Origin: Sediminibacterium sp.
GTDB lineage: Bacteria > Bacteroidota > Bacteroidia > Chitinophagales > Chitinophagaceae
Direction: 5' to 3'
Assembly: GCA_030158665.1 (NCBI GenBank)
Contig: JAOASM010000036.1
Location: 52,838-116,837, forward strand
DNA: 64,000 nt
A model generated the notes under the pieces. It made no database searches. It was not told the DNA's origin and saw only the letters and a list, made by a program, of their open reading frames with translations. A program made the position numbers and the translations under genes. Shown piece after piece: positions 56,052-64,000 of this stretch (positions are counted from its first letter, which is position 1; each line of letters begins with the position of its first letter).

Positions 56052-58392
56052 ATCTAGTCTTTGTTGCATTATAATTGACTAAAATTTCAGATTCAGACAA
56101 TGCACGATTGTATATTTGAACCAATGGAATACTTGCATTTGCATAATAGCCTCCACTTGACCACATAGGAGCTCGTGAATAACCAATATAATATGGATTA
56201 TTGGTGGTATTAATAGAACTAGATAATGGAAATGGCTTTGAACTTAATGTACTCCAAGTGCTAGTCCAGTAATAAACAGAACTTGCAAATGTTCCATCAA
56301 AACAAATTCTTACACTTGTATTGCTATTGTCATAAGTGTATGCTATAAAATGCCAGTTTCCATCAAAAATTTTTGTACTTGGAATTGGATAAAATAAATC
56401 ATTACCCCAAAAAGCAAGGTAAACACCTCCGGTATTTACAGGAGGATAAGAATTAGCAGCACCTATTGTATTGGTATATCCAAGTGCAAGTTGCTCGGCT
56501 TGGCCATCAATATTAAATGAACCTTTATCAAGTAAAATAGTATTTTGATTGGCCGTTGATTTATACCAAACCATTACAGTTCTTGAATTATTTCCACTCG
56601 TTGAAGGAATAGCAACTCCATTGATATAATTATTAGTTCCATTAAAAGTAAAATACCCTTTATTAGGTAAATTATAGGTAGGGGAGTTGACTAGAGTTCC
56701 GTTATATCCGTTTCCTGAAAGGTCAGTCCAAGTTGCTCCAGTGCCTTTATAAGAATTTAAATTGCCCGCATCTAAATTTAGAACTAGTCCATCTGGTATT
56801 ATATTATTAGACTTAATAATTAAACCCATACGCATCGTAATATGATTTGTCCAACCATTTGTAGTTGGCATTAATTTTACGTATTTAGCATATACAACAT
56901 TTGGGAATAATGTGGTTACCGCATCAGTTGAGTTTGTGTTTAATGTGACACCCGTTAACACCCTAGTCCAACTGGTCCCATCTAAACTTACATCCACATT
57001 TGCTGCACTCACCCATTGTCCACCATTCAAGGCTCTTCCTTGTGTTATAATTCCAGTAATATAAGCAGGGACATCATAGTTTAATATCAAGTATTGGTTT
57101 ACATCATTTGCACCTGCAGACCATCCTTGTGGCGAATTTAACCAAGGAGTTAAATGATACCCAGTTGTAGTAGTAGGATAAGGAGCATTTGCATAAAATA
57201 CATCCCCAGCCCAATTACTTGAACTTGTCCAATAAGTTGGATTTGTGTTAGTGGATGGACTATGAACAAAAGTATTTAGGGTATTATTAGAGCCTGGCGT
57301 CCACTTGCTTGTTGCGGCAGTAAAAACAATTTTCCCCGTTCCTGATAAAATAAGTTTATTTGTATTTAAAGTTGTGCTTGCATTTAGATTGACAGTATGG
57401 TCATTGTTTACTTGTAAGCCCCCAAACGCATTGACATAATTTGAAGTGTTGGTAGCATTTAAAATAGTTGCATTACTTAATGTAAAAGCGAAATCATTAT
57501 TATGTACCACAAACGATGAATACACCCCACTATAATCAGAACCTGCTGGGAAGTCGGCACTAATTTCAACAATATAACCACTTACACCAGATGTATTTGT
57601 TGCGGATAAATCATTCCAACAAGTTCCTCCATTCCATTTAGCTACTGCATAATCTTCTGAGTGATTCGCTCCATTCGGTTCGCCAGAACACCAGTTATTA
57701 TATTGTCCACTAATGTTTCCTGTAGTAGGGCCATTTTGAGTTTTTATGATAGTGCCCAATTCTGGTCCGGCATCTAATATCCAAGTACCATCCGTTGTAG
57801 TAGCAGCATCTGTAATGGCAATCCAAATATTACTACCTGATATATTATTATTAATGAAATCTTGTTCAGACTGGGAAGTAATAGTTACCAAATACCCTGT
57901 CTTTCCTTTAAAAGAATTTCCAGATGCTCCAGATTTGGCATTCGCATAGGTAATAGTAGCGCTAGAAACGTATTTGTAAAAATGCTTATTGATAGGATTG
58001 TAAACATAGCTAGCATCATAACTAGAAATTTCCACATTGATTCTAACTGCTGTTTTTATGCTACCCATAGACACTGTCATGGCAGCAAGTGCATTGTTGA
58101 TATTATCCCTTGTGCCATAAAATACAACACTAGTGATGCTAGTCCAAGAAGCATAACCTGTATTAAGCGTAAGCCCTGTGTTAGTAGGAAAAGAAATGGT
58201 CGCCCCACTTTGATAATCTAAACTCACACTCACTAAAATGGATGAAGTATTATCAGCCCATGTAATTACAAAATTACCTGCATCCACATTTGTCGCGTTC
58301 GCTTCTATAGTTAAAGGAGTAGGCGCAGTTATACTTTGGGCAAAAGAAGTTGATCCAAATAATAAAAAAAAGAAAGTAAATAATTTTTTCAT
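56041..58392 (-). CDS. secreted C-type lectin / F5/8C / LamG protein
   Basis: A 783-residue exported protein (signal MKKLFTFFFLLFGSTSFAQ). After an Ig-like beta region (20-125) comes a C-type lectin-like domain (135-280; TYANAKSGASGNSFKGKTGYLVTI, split) with the end motif NNWCSGEPNGANHSEDYAV and TCWNDL, the calcium/sugar-binding and Cys signatures. A linker follows (290-380), then an F5/8C discoidin-like domain (385-527; QYLILNYDVPAYITGIITQG, YAKYVKLMPTTNGWTNHITM) and a C-terminal LamG-like domain (533-783). Three potential glycan-binding folds in one chain. It starts three bases after the S74 gene. Confidence 0.83.
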   Translation of the reverse strand: MKKLFTFFFLLFGSTSFAQSITAPTPLTIEANATNVDAGNFVITWADNTSSILVSVSLDYQSGATISFPTNTGLTLNTGYASWTSITSVVFYGTRDNINNALAAMTVSMGSIKTAVRINVEISSYDASYVYNPINKHFYKYVSSATITYANAKSGASGNSFKGKTGYLVTITSQSEQDFINNNISGSNIWIAITDAATTTDGTWILDAGPELGTIIKTQNGPTTGNISGQYNNWCSGEPNGANHSEDYAVAKWNGGTCWNDLSATNTSGVSGYIVEISADFPAGSDYSGVYSSFVVHNNDFAFTLSNATILNATNTSNYVNAFGGLQVNNDHTVNLNASTTLNTNKLILSGTGKIVFTAATSKWTPGSNNTLNTFVHSPSTNTNPTYWTSSSNWAGDVFYANAPYPTTTTGYHLTPWLNSPQGWSAGANDVNQYLILNYDVPAYITGIITQGRALNGGQWVSAANVDVSLDGTSWTRVLTGVTLNTNSTDAVTTLFPNVVYAKYVKLMPTTNGWTNHITMRMGLIIKSNNIIPDGLVLNLDAGNLNSYKGTGATWTDLSGNGYNGTLVNSPTYNLPNKGYFTFNGTNNYINGVAIPSTSGNNSRTVMVWYKSTANQNTILLDKGSFNIDGQAEQLALGYTNTIGAANSYPPVNTGGVYLAFWGNDLFYPIPSTKIFDGNWHFIAYTYDNSNTSVRICFDGTFASSVYYWTSTWSTLSSKPFPLSSSINTTNNPYYIGYSRAPMWSSGGYYANASIPLVQIYNRALSESEILVNYNATKTRYGK

Positions 58393-58395
58393 TTT

Positions 58396-59094
58396 TTACT
58401 TATTTCTGATTTTAATCAAATTTTTAACTTTGCTATTTAAACTATCAATTTGCTTTTGTTGTTCTTTAATAGCTTCTACTAATAAAGCAACTAGTTTATC
58501 ATATTTAACAGATCGATATTCTTCTTGTGTTTTATCCTTAGTTACAATTTCTGGAACTACCTTTTCTACTTCTTGAGCAATAAATCCTAATTCATCCTGC
58601 GCACCAAACTCTTTTTCAGGGAAAGCATTTTGATTCCAATTAAAATAAACTCCTCTTAATGCTTTAATCTTATCTAATGCATTCGCCACAGGACGTATAT
58701 TGGTTTTAAACCGAATATCGGAAGTACCAGATACAGAGTTTGCTGTAATATCCCCATTCACATAAAGCTTTGTACTAGGCGATGTAGTGCCAATACCAAC
58801 ATTACCGCCATTGGGATTAATTAATAAATTATAATTAGTTCCGTATGCTCCTTTATCTCTTGCTTGTATCCAAGAATAAGTACTTGTACTACTTAATCCA
58901 AAATCCAATACATGCGTTCCAACTGTTGCACCTAATCTTAGATTGCCATTGGCTGCTGCTCCAGTTGAAGCAGGATCAGCCTTAACTGCAAAAATATCCA
59001 ATTTATTAACTGGCGCAGTAGTACCAATACCAGTCTGTGCACTGGCTTTAACCAATACACAACTAACGAATAGGATGAGTACTACTTTTTTCAT
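58396..59094 (-). CDS. tail-fibre-type protein with Peptidase_S74 self-cleaving chaperone
   Basis: A 232-residue exported protein (signal MKKVVLILFVSCVLVKASAQ) with stalk motifs TGIGTTAPVNKLDIF and VGIGTTSPSTKLYV. Its C-terminal 105 residues are an intramolecular chaperone of the S74 family: SDIRFKTNIRPVANALDKIK, then ELGFIAQEVEKVVPEIV, VKYDKLVALLVEAIKEQQKQ and a terminal coiled coil. In phage endosialidases this domain trimerises the fibre and then cuts itself off at the Ser of the SDxRxK motif; Ser and Lys are both present. Here it sits in a cellular operon with no phage structural genes around. Confidence 0.88.
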   Translation of the reverse strand: MKKVVLILFVSCVLVKASAQTGIGTTAPVNKLDIFAVKADPASTGAAANGNLRLGATVGTHVLDFGLSSTSTYSWIQARDKGAYGTNYNLLINPNGGNVGIGTTSPSTKLYVNGDITANSVSGTSDIRFKTNIRPVANALDKIKALRGVYFNWNQNAFPEKEFGAQDELGFIAQEVEKVVPEIVTKDKTQEEYRSVKYDKLVALLVEAIKEQQKQIDSLNSKVKNLIKIRNK

Positions 59095-59112
59095 TTTATT
59101 AATTTATACTGA

Positions 59113-62100
59113 CTAGAACAATGCTCTGAAAATATACCAGTTGGTACCATCAGAAACTAATTTCATCCAGTTGTTGGAAGGTTCAATACCCAATGCAGCA
59201 CCAGTTGATGTTAAAGTAGAATTATCCTGAATCAAATAACCTCCTGCAGAGGCAATACTTACAGATACACTCGCCACATTTTTGATAGTAATCTCTCTGC
59301 CCGCGCCAAGTGTAACTGCACTTGGAATAGTAATCGTTTGTGATGCAATTGAACCTGTGAAAATGATATACGAAGCAGTTGAAGTTGCGTTACCAGTAGC
59401 ACTCATTGTAGTCACCGACCCTCCTGTATTTTGCCAGGTTGCTCCACCTGTTGCATCAGATGTTAGAACCTTACCTGCAGCGGCACCTGTTGTTATTGCA
59501 ACAGTACTTGTGAAAGTCGCTGCTCCTGCAACAGTAGTTGCACCACCTAATCTAGTGGTACCAGAAACGTCCAATGTTGCGGTTGGCGAGGATGTTCCAA
59601 TACCTACATTGCCCGCATTGGTTATTCTCATTCTTTCATTAAAGAATGGTGTTGTACTTTTACCTGTACTTAGAATAATAGATTTAGTCTGACTAGCATT
59701 CGCAATGTGCATATCCTGACCACTTCCAATATAAGTGACATCATTCGCTGCTCCAATATTATAAGTTGCTGGAAAATTAAATAAACTATTATTAATACCC
59801 ATCCAAGCAAAGCCCGAAGTTTCAGTCCCATTATCCGCAGTAGCTGCATATCCACTTTGAGCTTTAATTCCAGTACTTCTGTTTTTAACATTCATTTGAA
59901 AGAAATCATCTATACTTCCTGTCAAATTTAATCCAGTGACATTCGTAGTTGTACCTGCATCCACGTCAAATTTAGTTGTGGGCGAATTTGTACCTATGCC
60001 AACATTACCAGCGTTGGTAATCCTTAACGCTTCTGTTCCTCCATTGTTCCCAACTTGAAAAATATGATCTGCACCGGTTGCGCCTACTCCACTAGTTGTT
60101 TTATAGGTTATTGACTGTGTTGAACTTGACCCACCAGTAATTGTAGGAGCTACTAAACTTGAAACTGAGGTTGCCCCTGCATTAACAGTTGTTAATGTTG
60201 AATTGCCAGTTGCTGTTAATGAAGTAAGAGTTGTTAATCCAGTTACGTTCACTGTAGAAGAAAATGTGGATGCGCCAGCAGCTAAAGTAGAACTTAAACT
60301 TAATGAAGTTCCTGTAGCAGCACCAATAATAGGTGTAGTTAAAGTTGGACTTGTAGCAAAAACCAACAAACCAGAACCAGTTTCATCCGTCATTGAGTTT
60401 AATAAATTTAAACTAGTTGGAGTTGCTAAAAAACTAGCAATTCCAGTTCCTAAGCCACTAACTCCAGTTGCAATTGGCAAGCCTGTTGCATTGGTCAAAG
60501 TTGCTGCCGTTGGTGTACCAAGACTTGGAGTTACTAAGACAGGACTTGTAGATAATACAACGCTTCCACTTCCAGTTGCACTGGTCACACCAGTTCCTCC
60601 ATTTGCAACAGCAATTGTTGTTGCACTCCAAACACCTGTAGTAATTGTACCCACTCTTGTTAAGCTAGAATTAACCACATTACTAGCTAATGTAGTTCCT
60701 GTCAATGTATTTGCATCTGCAGTAATTGTGATATCCGTACTACCATCAAATGCAATACCATTGATATTTTTAGTGGCTGCTAATTTTGTAGCAGTACTTG
60801 CATTTCCAGTTAAGGCACCAGTGAAATTAGTAGAAGTCACTGTACTTAATCCTGCCAAAGTTGAAGTGGTAGCTCCTAAAGCAACATTGGTTGATCCAAT
60901 TGTTATAGCACTATTTGCTAATTTATTATTAGCGATTGCAGTTCCACTCCAAACACCCGTTGTAATCGTACCCACAGTTGTCAAGCTAGAAGTCACTACA
61001 TTACTAGCTAGTGTTGTGCCTGTTAAAGTATTTGCATCTGCTGCAATGGTAATATTTGATGTACCATCAAAAGAAACACCATTGATGGTTCTTGCTGTTG
61101 TTAATTTATTAGCTGTGCTTGCTGTACCACTTAATGTTCCAGTAATTGTTCCTGCTGTAAAGTTGCCACTTGCGTCTCTTGCCACAATCGCACTAGCAGT
61201 ATTCGCATCCGTTGCAGTCGTTGCACTATTGCTTACTTTACCCGAAGTACTGATAGTTGCCAAATCTGCATCAGTAATACTTCCTACATAAGTAAATGTT
61301 CCACTTCCTACATTTTTTAAATAACCGGCTGAATTAGATAAACTTCCAATATTTGTTAAATTAGCATAAGGTGCTTGATAATCCGTTCCTGCAACAGCAG
61401 CACTCACTACACCAGTTCCATTAGCTTTCATTATTCCAGTTACAGTTCCTGCTCCTCCTACATTTGATCCAATGACTGAACCACTCCAAGTTCCACTTGT
61501 GATTGTACCAACACTTGTTAAACTAGAAGCAGTAACAGTTGATTTCAAAGTAGTACCTGATAAAGTTCCTGCATCAGCTATAATACTTGCAGTTCCTGCT
61601 GTTGTTAATCTACCTTTAGAATCTACTGTAAATGTTGGAATCGCTGTAGATGATCCATAGGATCCTGCAGTAACAGTGGTATTTGTTAAAGTTGCAGTGC
61701 CTGTAACATTTGAAGTGCCGTCAAATGAGCCACTTGTATATGTAATATCTCCTGTTGTTGAAATAGTTCTTCCTGCAGCAAGTGCAGTTGCAGTTGATGC
61801 ATTACCTGTTAAAGCACCCGTGAAATTTGTAGAAGTCACTGTACTTAATCCTGCCAAAGTTGAAGTGGTAGCTCCTAAAGCAACATTGGTTGATCCAATT
61901 GTTATAGCACTATTTGCTAATTTATTATTAGCGATTGCAGTTCCACTCCAAACACCCGTTGTAATCGTACCCACAGTTGTCAAGCTAGAAGTCACTACAT
62001 TACTAGCTAGTGTTGTGCCTGTTAAAGTATTTGCATCTGCTGCAATGGTAATATTTGATGTACCATCAAAAGAAACACCATTGATGGTTCTTGCTGTTGT

Positions 62101-64000
62101 TAATTTATTAGCTGTGCTTGCTGTACCACTTAATGTTCCAGTAATTGTTCCTGCTGTAAAGTTGCCACTTGCGTCTCTTGCCACAATCGCACTTGCAGTA
62201 TTCGCATCGGTTGCAGTTGTTGCACTATTGCTTACTTTACCTGAAGTACTGATAGTTGCTAGTTTTGTATCTGCAATTGCAGCCGAAGCATCAATGTCCG
62301 TATTTGAAATCGATCCTGTTAAATTTAATTTTGAATAAGCTATTGCTGCTCCAGATGCCACATCGCTATTTTTTATTGCACCTGCTAAATTTAATTTAGC
62401 ATATTCCACTGCAGTACCACTCCAAACACCCGTTGTAATGGTACCCACACTTGTTAAACTAGAAGCAGTTACAGTTGATTTCAAAGTAGTACCTGATAAA
62501 GTGCCTGCATCAGCTATAATACTTGCAGTACCTGCTGCTGTTAATCTACCTTTAGAATCTACTGTAAATGTTGGAATCACTGTAGATGATCCATAAGCAC
62601 CTGCAGTTACAGCAGTATTTGCTAAAGTAGTAGCAAAAGTACCTGAACCTGCGCCCGTCACATCACCTGTTAAAGTTGTTGTAGCGTTACCAGCCATAAC
62701 GTCTGTACCAATGACTAATCCTAAATTTATTCTTGCAGCTGATGCAGAGGTTGCACCGGTACCACCTTTAGTTAATGGAATTGTTGTTCCACTCCAGGTT
62801 GCTCCAGTTATATTTCCTGTTACATCCAAGTTTCCTGTGATTGATGCATTACCCGTGAATTTGGAAGTACCATCCACTTCTAATTTATAACCATTGTCTA
62901 TAAAATTGCCGCCAGTTTGTATTGTTATATTACCACTAGGCCACATTCTTGTAGACTCCACATTATAATTTGGATAGAATGAAATATACTTATTACTAGC
63001 ATCTGTTTGAATTTTTGCCCCATTATTTGCTCCATATCCAAGTATTAAATCTTGGAACATAAAAGTTTTATTTTGAGCAGTCAAACTTCCTACTGTTGTA
63101 ATATTTGAAGTTCCAGCCCATGTACTCAAAGCAGTATTTTCAACATTATTCAATCCTAAATTAGTTTTTGCCCCAATTACTGTTGTAGACCCTGTACCAC
63201 CGTTGGCTATAGCAATGGCAGTTCCACTCCACACACCTGTTGAAATAGTACCAACAGTCGTTAATGAACTAGATCCCGCTAATGGAGATGCACCAATAGT
63301 ATTGTAAGAAACTGTTTTTGCAACAGATCCATCAAATGTCGCACCTGCTGTTGCTCCAGTTCCACTCGCATCCATTGTCAAGGCATTGGCTGCTGCAGAA
63401 GCAATTGTAATATTTGCAGAACCATCAAAAGAAACACCATTGATAGTTCTAGCTGTTGTTAATTTATTAGCTGTACTTGCTGTACCACTTAATGTTCCAG
63501 TAATTGTTCCTGCTGTAAAGTTGCCACTTGCGTCTCTTGCCACAATCGCACTTGCAGTATTCGCATCGGTTGCAGTTGTTGCACTATTGCTTACTTTACC
63601 TGAAGTACTGATAGTTGCTAGTTTTGTATCTGCAATTGCAGCCGAAGCATCAATGTCCGTATTTGAAATCGATCCTGTTAAATTTAATTTTGAATAAGCA
63701 ATTGCCGCCCCAGATGCGATATCGCTATTTTTAATTGCACCGGCTAAATTTAATTTAGCATACTCCACTGCTGTTCCACTCCACACACCACTTGTAATGG
63801 TACCTACGCTTGTCAAGCTAGAATTCAACACATTACTTGCTAGCGTTGTGCCCGTTAAGGTATTTGCATCTGCAGCGATTGTAATATCTGCACTACCATC
63901 AAATGCAACACCATTGATATTTCTAGCTGTTGTTAATTTATTAGCTGTGCTTGCTGTACCACTTAATGTTCCAGTAATTGTTCCTGCTGTAAAGTTGCCA
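59113..64000 (-). CDS. giant beta-repeat surface fibre protein, 5' end beyond window
   Basis: The ORF track starts this at 63831 from a GTG, but the frame is open through 64000, encoding more repeats (GNFTAGTITGTLSGTASTANKL), so the gene enters from the right edge. About 1628 residues are visible, almost all Thr, Ser, Ala, Gly, Val and Asn, in imperfect repeats built from TARTINGVSFDG, TLTGTTLASNVV, SLTTVGTITTGVWSGTAI and GKVSNSATTATDANTASAIV. Near the C-terminus are two stalk motifs (GNVGIGTNSPTTKFDV, GNVGIGTSSPTATLDV) and a tip-like domain ending NWYIFRALF. Low-Cys, low-aromatic composition fits a long extracellular beta fibre. First visible gene of the cluster. Confidence 0.85.
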   Translation of the reverse strand, partial: GNFTAGTITGTLSGTASTANKLTTARNINGVAFDGSADITIAADANTLTGTTLASNVLNSSLTSVGTITSGVWSGTAVEYAKLNLAGAIKNSDIASGAAIAYSKLNLTGSISNTDIDASAAIADTKLATISTSGKVSNSATTATDANTASAIVARDASGNFTAGTITGTLSGTASTANKLTTARTINGVSFDGSANITIASAAANALTMDASGTGATAGATFDGSVAKTVSYNTIGASPLAGSSSLTTVGTISTGVWSGTAIAIANGGTGSTTVIGAKTNLGLNNVENTALSTWAGTSNITTVGSLTAQNKTFMFQDLILGYGANNGAKIQTDASNKYISFYPNYNVESTRMWPSGNITIQTGGNFIDNGYKLEVDGTSKFTGNASITGNLDVTGNITGATWSGTTIPLTKGGTGATSASAARINLGLVIGTDVMAGNATTTLTGDVTGAGSGTFATTLANTAVTAGAYGSSTVIPTFTVDSKGRLTAAGTASIIADAGTLSGTTLKSTVTASSLTSVGTITTGVWSGTAVEYAKLNLAGAIKNSDVASGAAIAYSKLNLTGSISNTDIDASAAIADTKLATISTSGKVSNSATTATDANTASAIVARDASGNFTAGTITGTLSGTASTANKLTTARTINGVSFDGTSNITIAADANTLTGTTLASNVVTSSLTTVGTITTGVWSGTAIANNKLANSAITIGSTNVALGATTSTLAGLSTVTSTNFTGALTGNASTATALAAGRTISTTGDITYTSGSFDGTSNVTGTATLTNTTVTAGSYGSSTAIPTFTVDSKGRLTTAGTASIIADAGTLSGTTLKSTVTASSLTSVGTITSGTWSGSVIGSNVGGAGTVTGIMKANGTGVVSAAVAGTDYQAPYANLTNIGSLSNSAGYLKNVGSGTFTYVGSITDADLATISTSGKVSNSATTATDANTASAIVARDASGNFTAGTITGTLSGTASTANKLTTARTINGVSFDGTSNITIAADANTLTGTTLASNVVTSSLTTVGTITTGVWSGTAIANNKLANSAITIGSTNVALGATTSTLAGLSTVTSTNFTGALTGNASTATKLAATKNINGIAFDGSTDITITADANTLTGTTLASNVVNSSLTRVGTITTGVWSATTIAVANGGTGVTSATGSGSVVLSTSPVLVTPSLGTPTAATLTNATGLPIATGVSGLGTGIASFLATPTSLNLLNSMTDETGSGLLVFATSPTLTTPIIGAATGTSLSLSSTLAAGASTFSSTVNVTGLTTLTSLTATGNSTLTTVNAGATSVSSLVAPTITGGSSSTQSITYKTTSGVGATGADHIFQVGNNGGTEALRITNAGNVGIGTNSPTTKFDVDAGTTTNVTGLNLTGSIDDFFQMNVKNRSTGIKAQSGYAATADNGTETSGFAWMGINNSLFNFPATYNIGAANDVTYIGSGQDMHIANASQTKSIILSTGKSTTPFFNERMRITNAGNVGIGTSSPTATLDVSGTTRLGGATTVAGAATFTSTVAITTGAAAGKVLTSDATGGATWQNTGGSVTTMSATGNATSTASYIIFTGSIASQTITIPSAVTLGAGREITIKNVASVSVSIASAGGYLIQDNSTLTSTGAALGIEPSNNWMKLVSDGTNWYIFRALF
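60824..61258. repeat. long direct repeat, copy 1, inside the giant fibre gene
   Basis: About 430 bases nearly identical to 61823-62257, exactly 999 bases apart (a multiple of three, so in frame). Shared sequence runs from gtagaagtcactgtactt to ttactttac-c/t-gaagtact, with only a few substitutions. Third-codon positions are conserved as well, indicating recent duplication or gene conversion. Confidence 0.85.
61823..62257. repeat. long direct repeat, copy 2, inside the giant fibre gene
   Basis: Partner of the repeat at 60824-61258. Its right half also matches a third segment (62055-62430 against 63414-63790, offset about 1359 bases). The last 170 bases of the window (63832-64000) are a further partial copy, so the array continues beyond the window. 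Confidence 0.85.

Noticed and set aside
60203-61291. Plus-strand ORF of 362 residues and similar ORFs at 61472-61660, 61676-62338 and 63386-63697
   Set aside because: They are antisense to the giant repeat gene; the repeated Val/Pro/Ala-rich sequence follows from the codon pattern of the true frame, with no start context or domain.
59113-64000. Repeat array as a possible CRISPR
   Set aside because: Repeats are hundreds of bases long, imperfect, in frame with a coding sequence and lack unique spacers of regular size.
50908-64000. Prophage or phage tail module
   Set aside because: No capsid, portal, terminase, tape measure, baseplate, lysis or integrase gene was seen, and every protein begins with a signal peptide where the start is visible.

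Overview
The window reads as chromosomal DNA from a low-GC Bacteroidota bacterium, most likely in or near the Chitinophagaceae. The reasons are a type IX secretion / gliding gene set (gldK-gldL-gldM-gldN), TonB-dependent receptors, lineage-typical families (DUF4271, DUF4783, DUF2721, CxxCH haem-binding domain), absence of obvious Shine-Dalgarno sequences, and -7 promoter boxes of the TAnnTTTG type. No rRNA, tRNA, insertion sequence, integrase or CRISPR array was seen. Nearly every base is coding; the only gene-free stretch above 300 bases (44974-45337) holds a cobalamin riboswitch.

Layout. 1-2.6 kb: F-type ATP synthase genes (atpB-atpE-atpF-atpH, minus strand). 2.7-9.6 kb: an ABC exporter, a bifunctional Rel/SpoT, purA, a very acidic small protein and an MltD-like lytic transglycosylase. 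9.6-16.5 kb, minus: gatA, tatA, rplS, rny, zapA, a coiled-coil protein and pheT. 16.5 kb: a 199-bp divergent spacer with helically phased DnaA-box-like repeats. 16.7-29.8 kb, mostly plus: dnaB, rsmE, a GNAT-like protein, dnaX, gpmI, a haem-binding-domain protein, engB, an ABC exporter and uvrC. 29.8-34.4 kb, minus: gldKLMN. 34.5-43.5 kb: a DUF255 protein, hemD, a DUF4271 membrane protein, hemW (plus), gpsA, and a TolC/HlyD-type pair. 43.6-50.9 kb: an amino-acid permease, a riboswitch-controlled BtuB-like receptor, marC, a haemin/haemoglobin-type TonB receptor and an unrecognised small protein.

50.9-64 kb is the unusual part: seven tightly packed minus-strand genes for exported proteins, entering from beyond the right edge. 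A giant Thr/Ser/Ala/Gly repeat protein (over 1600 residues visible) is followed by an alternation of small fibre-like proteins (GIGTTTP-type stalks, one with a Peptidase_S74 self-cleaving chaperone, two with a phage-tail-tip-like C-terminus) and larger multidomain LamG proteins carrying C-type lectin plus F5/8C, PA14, or glycine-rich plus fibrinogen-like domains. Genes are 2-18 nt apart or overlap by 11 nt, so they are probably made together. I infer a cell-surface recognition or adhesion fibre system built from phage-tail-fibre parts and animal-like lectin domains. None of the proteins carries an evident T9SS C-terminal sorting domain. This is the best candidate here for an undescribed system.
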